Shown: one piece after another, positions 47,790-56,557 of the stretch | Numbering within the stretch: position 1 is the stretch's first letter | Layout: every line of letters begins with the position of its first letter | Source: Clarkia xantiana subsp. parviflora | Lineage: Eukaryota; Streptophyta; Magnoliopsida; Myrtales; Onagraceae | Direction: 5' to 3' | Length of the DNA stretch: 64,000 nucleotides | NCBI GenBank assembly: GCA_036873135.1 | Contig: JAPTYO010000023.1 | Coordinates: forward strand, 62,001-126,000 | Made by a program: the position numbers and the translations under genes | Notes under the pieces: model-generated | Databases searched by the model: none | Told to the model about the DNA's origin: nothing | The model's input: only the letters and a program-made list of their open reading frames with translations

Positions 47790-48740
47790 TCTTCTTCCAT
47801 TTTGCATCACCTGTCTGTAGTATAAGTAGTGCGTATATATAGTTGTTCTTCCATTCTATCTCTCTTTGATCTCTATATTATTGTTGTGTAGCCTATCAAT
47901 TCTATAATAGTATTCTACATGTATGCTCTTAAGACAAATGATAGAAAGTCCGAGACAAGTGTTCCGTGAGATTCCGATTGTGTGGGATTATATCTTTACC
48001 CTCAAAAAGTTAGCAAAATTACATGGACTGCCATTGTGAGACAATCCGAATGAGACAAGACTCTCATTTTCGGAATTTCTATCAATCCTCTGCTCTTAAA
48101 ACGAAGAATGCGCGAAATATGCTCTAGCCCACGTTGAGAAGAAAGGTATTGGTGTGATCAACACTAGCCTAGACCAGGGATACGATCAAGTTCGACTGCG
48201 TTTACTATGCTCTTTGCGTGAATATAAATATCCAAGTTAGTGCGAATGTAGTCAATTTATAAATGTAAAGTTTCTCTGAAATGTTGAGAAGATTAAGGTA
48301 GACGTCAGTGGCGCTGTTAAAGACGTATACAGTATATCGTATATTTTCCTTATAGTTTAAGCTTATGGGAATGTTAAGTTGCTCAAATCTTTTTACGGAA
48401 AGAATGTTAAAGTGTAATTAACAGTATACCGAAAACATTCATTCACTCATAAGTTTGCGTTTAGGGAAAAGTTATTAAGACGTACATTTTATTTAACCGC
48501 GACTATGTGACATGTTATTATCATGTATATCATATCAATGTAATATCTTAATCCAATCAAATGCCAGTAGTAAGTGCACCAGAACTGTCGGTCAAAGTTC
48601 ATCCGTATAGAAATAGAATAGACGACGACTGTACGGTGGTGTTGCTCAACAGAAGAGGGTAGGTAAACTCCAAAAAAAAAAAAAAAAAAAAAAACAGTTA
48701 GGAATTTGTAGATAAAGCCCATTGGATCCTACGAAGCTTC
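47790..48740. other. Intergenic sequence between TOM2A and VPS55
   Basis: TOM2A 3'UTR followed by AT-rich sequence and a 20+ A run at 48671-48694; the run may be the poly(A) end of a plus-oriented retro-insertion, but no body or duplication is evident. Confidence 0.35.
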
Positions 48741-49971
48741 AACATTTTGCGATTGAGTGCAGTTGAAATCAATCAATCTACACTTCTCTCGTTTCATTAC
48801 ATCTCCCTGATCTGTCGCTTTGCCAGCTTCATCAAACTAGGCTCTATTATCCAGCTGCGATTTCGATTCCTTCTCAAAAGCTGTTCAATCGGCGTTCATG
48901 GTAAAGTTGACCTCTCTCCTTATTTCTCATCTTTCTTGCTGTTCGGAACATGGGGCGCTGTTTTAATTTCACGTAATTCAGTTAGAATGATCCCGTTAAT
49001 CGAGCTGAGTGAGGTGTTTAAGAATTCCACTAGCATGAATTAGCATAGAATGATTGACTGGGTTATGAGATGCAATGATTTGCGTGGATAATCTACAACT
49101 GAAAATTTGAGACATGCAAAGCAGATTCATATGCTATCTTTGTGCAGTTGAAATTGGAGGATTGAATACAATTGCAGATTGTATATTCGAATTTTAAGGG
49201 AACAAACTAATATAGGGAAATTTCTCAAAACCAACTGGCTAACAAATTAATGTGAGACTCTTTCTACCAGAGATAGGGCCTTCTCGTTGTTCTGGCAATC
49301 TGGGATTTACTTTTTCAATTCAAATTGCTTCCATCACATATGAAATGCTAGGGCATTTTTTTCTAATTGCCAATTGTATTTCAGTGTTAATTAAATCATT
49401 GTAGCTTTTCTATTCACTACTCCTTGAACAGCCTTGATTTTCTGCTGGGAAATGAGCTTCTCTGTCAGAGGTTAGCTTGTTAGAGGTCCCTACCAACTGT
49501 GCATATGAAAGGCAAAAGAGAATAACTACTTAATGTGTCATGGTTTTGCTTGCTAAATAGTTATTTTACTGAACCAAGAATTCACCAATTCTCAATTAGA
49601 TCGAATTACGACCAGTTTATTTAAGTTACTTTCTGTAAGAAGTAACATTTTTTGCTGTGTATTCTCCTGAAGATATTCATCGTTGGTATTTGATAGTATC
49701 TGAGAATAATTATCAAGAGCCTTTGAAGAAATAACAGCTAACAAAAGAACATTGAAGAAAGGCTCTAGACTAAGAGCAATGCCTTATAAGTACTTATTAT
49801 TGTTATAGCTATATAAATGCGAAGCTACTGGTTTCTCCAGCTCCTGGGAATGCTCTCTTTCACTCTTCAAACATTCTGAAATATGTCTATATCTTCCCTG
49901 ACATGGCATCCTTACTCATCTAAATTCAGCTGTAAGTCTTTATTAAGTAAGAAGTAAGGAGGAGAATAGCA

Positions 49972-51068
49972 ATGGGAGACTTACCGGGTCATGTTCGGGC
50001 CTGCTTACATTCGGGGAAGCTTGCTTGCCTTGCAATTATGGTATCAGGAGGAATTGTCTTACAAATTCTGGTCAGTATTCTATCTCATCAGATTGATAGT
50101 TGGAAGTTGGTATGCTAAATCCCATGTGAATTTACTCCCACAACCAACTAACTTGTTTTTGACTATCAACTTTCTTCAGGCATGTGCTTTGTATGATAAT
50201 TGGTGGCCAATGCTAACTGGTAAGTAATAACAGGAACTGTACACTGCAATAATGCAGGCACAATAACTGGGGGGAAGTGGTATGTAGGTTTAGAACAGGA
50301 CTTGGTTGTTTGCTCTAAATATTGAACTATTATTAATTGTTGTACTACAAGTGGTGTTGTGTGTTGCTAGAGCCTAGACTCTTCCCATTTATTTTTCACT
50401 CAGAAAACTCTTTTCTCATGGTATAAATGGTTAAGATTCTTCCAGCTTATTATTATTAGAGTAAAAAAGTATACTGGATTCATTTTGTATCGAATGGGGA
50501 GGATCCAAGTCCATAAGGAAAACAATAAGGCGTGAAACTCGCAAATCATAGTTGTGATTTTTCTTCATTTTTATTCGGTTTTGCATTGTATGATTGTGTT
50601 TTACATTTGTATGAATCGTTGTAAAGTGTTAAACCTGACAATGGGTGGTCTGTCTTTGGGCAGTGATAATGTACGTGCTTCTTCCAATGCCTCTACTCTT
50701 CTTTGCTGGGTCTGACGGCTCCTCGTTATTCACTGAATCCGATAGTGGGTATGTCTCTTTATACTCACTCTACTACTTCGAGACATCCGTATTTAGTCTG
50801 TTTATACTAGCAAAAAAACATTTATTTAAGCTGCGTATGTATGTGTGTTGTTGAACTTGAATGATGTAAATTCAGGTGGGTAAATGCAACCAAGTTCTTG
50901 ACAGGAGCTAGCGCTGTCGGCAGCATTGCAATACCGGCAATATTGAAGCATGCTGGTGTGATTGGTTGGGGAGCCCTAGCATTGGAGCTATCCTCGTACT
51001 TTGTCTTTCTAATGTCTATCATGTGTTACGTAAAGATGCACGATGAAGACGAGTACAGAATGCTGTGA
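49972..51068 (+). CDS. VPS55: VPS55 family vacuolar sorting protein
   Basis: Four exons (49972-50070, 50180-50219, 50664-50748, 50876-51068) give 138 residues with four predicted membrane helices: LACLAIMVSGGIVLQILACA, MYVLLPMPLLFFAG, FLTGASAVGSIAIPAIL and LALELSSYFVFLMSIMCYV. The conserved motif ALYDNWWPML is in the first loop, and the end is HDEDEYRML. VPS55 works in endosome-to-vacuole traffic, in yeast with VPS68. A noncoding first exon near 48750-48899, with a donor at about 48900 and an acceptor near 49929, is likely. Exons 3-4 and the flanks are duplicated at 54524-55500. Confidence 0.92.
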
Positions 51069-51330
51069 CAACTTTGTCGGCGTGGCGTTGCGGGTGGTTC
51101 GGGTTTGGAGATTCGATTATTTCCCTCATTGTTGAAGGGAGCATATTCAATTTCTAGTTGTTTTCGTGGTTTTTAACTTATGGTGAGTGCTTGATTGTTA
51201 AGATTTCAGTCATTTGCTTTGTAAAAGTATCTTATACGAACTCAATTAGATAGATGTATTATTCTCTTCTCCTTTGAAGTGATTCATTTGTTGGTTCATA
51301 GCCGTGGCTTTTTATGACTTCCTCATGTTT

Positions 51331-51982
51331 CAGTTTGGTGTCTCAGGATTAAAGTGTTGATATTAACTGTCCCAAGTTTGAATAGTGTTGCAATTTGGTT
51401 CCAGTCTATTCCAGCCCGATTCTAGCTGATTATGGCCCGATTCCAGCCGATTACGGACGTATGAGACGAAATTTGCGACAGTTGAGGGCTGGCACTGGTT
51501 CAGACTGAACGGAAGTAGCAGTGGAGCAAACAGAAAAAGCAGCGGCGGGCGGACGGGCGAACCAACGTCGTGCAAAAGGGGACAGGCAGGGGCGAGAGGT
51601 GGCTGGGTAAGGGACGCAGGAAAGATGAAATTCCATAGTGGGATAAGAACAGAGAGAAGAAGATTGGAGTTGGAGAGGCGTATTCCGACCCGATTCCGGC
51701 CTATTCCGGCCCGGTTCCGTCCAATTTAGGATTTTGGCCGACTTAGAGTTCCGGTGGTGGAGCAGCTGACCTGATTTAGAGTTTAGGGCTAATTTTGGCA
51801 TTTTCAATTTTATTTGGTTATGGGCTGGTCACATGACCGAATTTTGTTAAATTTAACCTCAAAATTTGACGGAGACACAAAATAGCAACACTATTTAAAC
51901 TTGGGACAGTGTAAGTACGCGTCAGACACCAAACTGAAACATGAAGTAAACTTGAGACACTAAATAGGTTCTTTACCCCTTT
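51331..51982. mobile_element. Foldback element downstream of VPS55
   Basis: Inverted arms: 'cagtttggtgtctcagg' on the left, 'gtcagacaccaaactg' on the right; 'aactgtcccaagtttgaatag' on the left and its complement near 51895-51915. The GC-rich centre contains repeated 'gattccggcc' and 'ccgattccagcc' words. There is no transposase ORF. The duplicated VPS55 flank ends at exactly the base where this element starts. Confidence 0.7.
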
Positions 51983-52555
51983 AGCACCGAGATCTACAAA
52001 ATGATGGCCAAATGCAATCAACATTTGTAACAGTAAGTTAAGCTTAACTGGGTAAGAACAAAGAGGGAAAGTATTGCCACAGCTAGCAAAAGGTACTGGG
52101 ATGGAAGAAATCACTACTACTTCATCCGGGGTAAATTTACGTATATACTTACTATATAAACATCATCCTCACAAGCTCATCTTCTCTCGAGCTCCTTTGT
52201 TACGGGCCAAATAGTCATTGGGCTTAGACAAATATTCTATTAAGACTTGGGCCTATCTAACTAGTCCATTAGGGATGAATATGTATGCTGCAGTGTTTGA
52301 ACCGAAGTAATTATTAATTTGATAATTTGAAGAAAAATATCTATATCCTCTGTTGCTCTTCTTCCTCACCATCTCTCTACGGTTTTCTTCCTCATCACCG
52401 TACCATCCTTGAAATTCCTTACCGGGAGGAGGGAGCATCCTTTTCTTCGCCCAAGTTATTGACTTTATAATAATCACAACTTTTTGGCTTCTCCAACTAT
52501 TGGAGCTTACTAGAGGATCCATTAAGCCACGGCGATGATGTGAAGTGTATAACTG

Positions 52556-54547
52556 ATGCGGCAGGTTTTTGCTGCTGTAAACCCCTCCTTTAAGCTTCTT
52601 CAACCTCGATTCTCCAGCAACCAATCCCAAAATGTCAAAGCTTTCCATCCGAGAGTCGTTCCTAGTGATTCCCAGGTTCTCCTTTGTCTACGAAAGGGCA
52701 AGCTACAAGATGCACGGAACCTGCTCGACAGAATGCCTAACAGAGGCCAGCATGGCCGTGTTGGCCACTGGACCTCCTTGCTCTCGAGGATTTCAAGACA
52801 GAGCTTTGTTGATGAAGCCAGATCTCTCTTTGACATTATGCCGGAGAAGAATGTAGTTACTTACAATGCCATGTTATCTGCTTTCGTGCAAAGTGGGAGA
52901 ATTGGTGAGGCTGAAACATTCTTCGAGCAAATGCCGGAAAGAAATGTGGTGTCTTGGACTTCGATGCTCTGCGGGTTTGCTAATGAAGGGAGGATTCGTG
53001 ACGCAGGAAGATTGTTTGATGAGATGCCAGAGAAGAACATCGTGTCTTGGAATGCTATGATTTCTGGGTTTGTTAGGAATGGAAATTTAGAGGAAGCAAG
53101 GAGGGTTTTCGATATGAGTCCTGTTAAGGACTCAATTACTTGGAACAGTATGATTGCAGGATATGTTGAGAATGATCTGGCAGAAGATGCAAGAGTCTTG
53201 TTTGAGGAAATGGAAAATCAAAGAAATGTCGTTACTTGGACGAGCATGGTGTCTGGTTACTGTCGAATCGGGGATGTACAAGAAGCCTACTTTTTGTTCG
53301 AATCAATGCCAGAGAGGAATGTAGTTTCTTGGACAGCCATGATCAGTGGGTTTGCGTGGAATGGGTTTTACAAAGAGGCTCTGCTGCTTTTTCTCCAAAT
53401 GAGTGTTAATTTCGATGTCGAGCCAAATGAGGAGACATTTATTTCACTTGCTTATGCTTGTGCTGGAGCACGATACCCTCTCCTGGGGAAGCAATTACAT
53501 ACTCAGTTGATAGTTAACGGATGGGAATCTAACGATTTTGATGGCAGGTTAGCTAAAAGTCTGATTCACATGTACTCTTTATTTGCAGAGATGGATTTTG
53601 CAGAGTATATTTTGTTGAGGAACTGCTACTACGTCCAGTCGTGGAATTCAGTGATCAATGGGTATATCAAAACAGGAGAGCTAAAAAAGGCTCAAACTTT
53701 CTTCGAAATGGCTCCGGTTCGTGATACAATCTCCTGGACTTGTATGATCAGTGGTTATCTCAATGAAGGTGATATCTCTAAAGCCTATGACCTCTTCAAC
53801 AAGATGCCTGAAAAGGATTCCGTAGCATGGACAGTAATGATATCGGGACACGTGGACAATGAACTTTTCAACGAAGCAGTTTGCTTATTCACGAAAATGA
53901 GGGCTCATGGCATTCTCCCTTTAGATTCAACATTGTCAGTTCTTCTTGGTGGTGCAGGTGCTATGGCATGTCTTGACCAAGGGAGGCAGTTCCATGGCTT
54001 ACTTCTAAGGTATAATCTCGAAACCGACCTTATCCTACAAAATGCATTGATATCGATGTATGCCAAATGTGGAAAGATAGATGATGCATATAGGATATTC
54101 TCAGACATGGGGTTTCGGGATTCGGTATCTTGGAACTCCGTGATTGTTGGATTCGCAATCCACGGGATGGTAAACGAGAGTATTCAGGGTTTTGCAGCCA
54201 TGTTGAGATGTGGAAATTGGCCAAATTCGGTTACTTTTTTAGGCATATTGACGGTTTGCAGCCATGTGAGGTTTTTAAACCAAGGGTGGCGGTTCTTCAA
54301 TTGTATGAGTCGCGTTTTTGGAGTAATTCCAGGTCCAGAGCATTATATATGCATGATTGATATGCTGGGTAGAGCAGGGAAAGTTGATGAAGCCGAAGAG
54401 TTTGTAATGAGGCTACCGTTTGAACCGGATCGTGCTGTTTGGGGGGCACTGCTCGGAGTGTGTGGATTGAAGAACGATTTTGAGGTTGGTGGACGTGCAG
54501 CCAAACATGTCCTTGAGCTTTGTGTGTTGTGTGTTGCTAGAGCCTAG
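52556..54547 (+). CDS. PLS-class PPR protein, copy A, 3' truncated by a duplication junction
   Basis: Open ORF of 663 codons. Alternating PPR motifs run from about residue 40 to the end (WTSLLSRISRQSFVDEARSL, VVTYNAMLSAFVQSGRIGEA, NIVSWNAMISGFVRNGNLEE). The N-terminus is compatible with mitochondrial targeting (FKLLQPRFSS). Up to residue 655 it is collinear with copy B. At 54520-54524 the sequence switches to the VPS55 intron, adding only eight foreign residues (CVLCVARA) before a stop. The copy therefore lacks about 95 C-terminal residues that in copy B form the E-type region. From memory the family matches At1g32415, which also follows VPS55 in Arabidopsis. RNA-editing PPR proteins generally need the E region, so this copy may be inactive or altered; the ORF has no internal stop. 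Confidence 0.8.
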   Translation: MRQVFAAVNPSFKLLQPRFSSNQSQNVKAFHPRVVPSDSQVLLCLRKGKLQDARNLLDRMPNRGQHGRVGHWTSLLSRISRQSFVDEARSLFDIMPEKNVVTYNAMLSAFVQSGRIGEAETFFEQMPERNVVSWTSMLCGFANEGRIRDAGRLFDEMPEKNIVSWNAMISGFVRNGNLEEARRVFDMSPVKDSITWNSMIAGYVENDLAEDARVLFEEMENQRNVVTWTSMVSGYCRIGDVQEAYFLFESMPERNVVSWTAMISGFAWNGFYKEALLLFLQMSVNFDVEPNEETFISLAYACAGARYPLLGKQLHTQLIVNGWESNDFDGRLAKSLIHMYSLFAEMDFAEYILLRNCYYVQSWNSVINGYIKTGELKKAQTFFEMAPVRDTISWTCMISGYLNEGDISKAYDLFNKMPEKDSVAWTVMISGHVDNELFNEAVCLFTKMRAHGILPLDSTLSVLLGGAGAMACLDQGRQFHGLLLRYNLETDLILQNALISMYAKCGKIDDAYRIFSDMGFRDSVSWNSVIVGFAIHGMVNESIQGFAAMLRCGNWPNSVTFLGILTVCSHVRFLNQGWRFFNCMSRVFGVIPGPEHYICMIDMLGRAGKVDEAEEFVMRLPFEPDRAVWGALLGVCGLKNDFEVGGRAAKHVLELCVLCVARA

Positions 54548-55500
54548 ACTCTTCCCATTTATTTTTCACTCAGAAACTCTTTTCTCATGGTATAAATGGT
54601 TAAGATTCTTCCAGCTTATTATTATTAGAGTAAAAAAGTATACTGGATTCATTTTGTACCGAATGGGGAGGATCCAAGTCCATAAGGAAAACAATAAGGC
54701 GTGAAACTCCCAAATCATAGTTGTGATTTTTCTTCATTTTTATTCGGTTTTGCATTGTATGATTGTGTTTTACATTTGTATGAATCGTTGTAAAGTGTTA
54801 AACCTGACAATGGGTGGTCTGTCTTTGGGCAGTGATAATGTACGTGCTTCTTCCAATGCCTCTACTCTTCTTTGCTGGGTCTGACGGCTCCTCGTTATTC
54901 ACTGAATCCGATAGTGGGTATGTCTCTTTATACTCACTCTACTACTTCGAGACATCCGTATTTAGTCTGTTTATACTAGCAAAAAAAACATTTATTTAAG
55001 CTGCGTATGTATGTGTGTTGTTGAACTTGAATGATGTAAATTCAGGTGGGTAAATGCAACCAAGTTCTTGACAGGAGCTAGCGCTGTCGGCAGCATTGCA
55101 ATACCGGCAATATTGAAGCATGCTGGTGTGATTGGTTGGGGAGCCCTAGCATTGGAGCTATCCTCGTACTTTGTCTTTCTAATGTCTATCATGTGTTACG
55201 TAAAGATGCACGATGAAGACGAGTACAGAATGCTGTGACAACTTTGTCGGCGTGGCGTTGCGGGTGGTTCGGGTTTGGAGATTCTATTATTTCCCTCATT
55301 GTTGAAGGGAGCATATTCAATTTCTAGTTGTTTTCGTGGTTTTTAACTTATGGTGAGTGCTTGATTGTTAAGATTTCAGTCATTTGCTTTGTAAAAGTAT
55401 CTTATACGAACTCAATTAGATAGATGTATTATTCTCTTCTCCTTTGAAGTAATTCGTTTATCGGTTCATAGCCGTGGCTTTATATGACTTCCTCATGTTT
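54524..55500 (+). pseudogene. Partial VPS55 duplicate (exons 3-4 and 3' flank)
   Basis: This copies 50354-51330 almost base for base. Exon 3 is at 54833-54917 and exon 4 at 55046-55238, both apparently unchanged, with the same stop codon. Exons 1-2 and the start are absent, so no complete VPS55 can be made. The copy includes the 3' flank up to 'cctcatgttt'. The small number of differences points to a recent event. Confidence 0.92.
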
Positions 55501-55695
55501 GTTTTGATACTTCCGTTACCATTCCGTTAAAAACGAACGTTAAACGGTATGTGCCATGCACGTGAGCAGCTTAAAACTTTCAATTTTGTTACAATTTAGT
55601 CCATCTAATACATCCCTAATTTTTATTTTGTTCAATTTAGTTCTAAAATTTCAAAACCAAATCATTTTCCCAAATTGACCTAGTCTCAATTGAGT
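55501..55695. repeat. Truncated foldback-like fragment between duplication blocks
   Basis: Contains 'gttaccattccgttaaaaacg', 'catgcacgtgagcag', and 'cttt(c)aattttgtt', which resemble the left arm of the 8772-9282 foldback element. It is not present in either donor locus at this place, so it is filler or a TE remnant at the breakpoint. Confidence 0.45.
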
Positions 55696-56436
55696 TAAAT
55701 TTAGCACTACACGATGATTTACACAAGATAGTACGAATTTTCATCCTATAATTCATTTGGGCCGAAAGATTAGAATGCACAAAACTGGGCTCTTCTTTAA
55801 TTTATATTGATCCACATTCAAAACTTTATGTCCTTCCTCTCTCTCTCTCTCTCTCTCCAAATTTGGTGAGCAGTGGAAATTATCTCCCCACTTCATTTCT
55901 GAAGAACAAACCTCTCCGCGGTATTGTCTCTACCAGCAGCAATGGAACCACCTGCGAACTTCTTTCCGTCTAAGGAAGAACTGATAAAGCTCGTTCTGGT
56001 TCTCTCGATCGCTTCTGCTGTTGCTGTTTCCTGCAACTTCTTCGTCAGCTTCGTCAATCCCCAACCCAAGCCTTTCTGCGACACTGACTTAGATTCCTTC
56101 TACTTGGCTCCCGGTATGTTCTTCTGCTTCATCTCCGTGTTAGAGAAAGGGCGAAGAGAACAACCAGTCTCCTTTCATATGCTCTAGTGTAAATGATAGG
56201 CAAATATGACTGAAGTTGAAACGAATTGAGTGAAAAATATGTCGACACTGGTTCGTTGCGTTTCATGGAGAAGACTGTCCTCTTTTCATTGTTCTGCTGT
56301 TCCTTCTTTCTCATTCTGCCCTAGTTATTCATGTACACAGTTTTCCTTGCTGTAATAAGTGTTTAGTTCTAATAAGCGGGAATCACACTGCAGATTCTTG
56401 TGAGCCTTGCCCAAGTCATGGAGAATGCCGTAAGGG
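55696..56436 (+). pseudogene. Duplicate of the Man1-Src1 gene promoter, exon 1, intron 1 and part of exon 2
   Basis: Copy of 41088-41875 with a ~46-bp deletion (around source 41141-41187) and scattered changes. Exon 1 copy: 55942-56113, including the N-terminal membrane helix. The intron is followed by the first 43 bases of exon 2 (56394-56436), where the sequence jumps into the PPR upstream region. If spliced as in the parent gene, the frame runs a further dozen codons and stops, giving a short membrane peptide. The CT-rich tract and 5' leader of the parent promoter are retained. Confidence 0.9.
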
Positions 56437-56557
56437 AGCATCCTTTTCTTCGCCCAAGTTATTGACTTTATAATAATCACAAGTTTTGGCTTCTCCAACT
56501 ATTGGAGCTTACTAGAGGATCCATTAAGCCACGGCGATGAAGTGAAGTGTATAACTG

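Noticed and set aside
48671..48694. A-run as the poly(A) end of a processed pseudogene
   Set aside because: The sequence upstream resembles no gene in this window and no flanking duplication was found.
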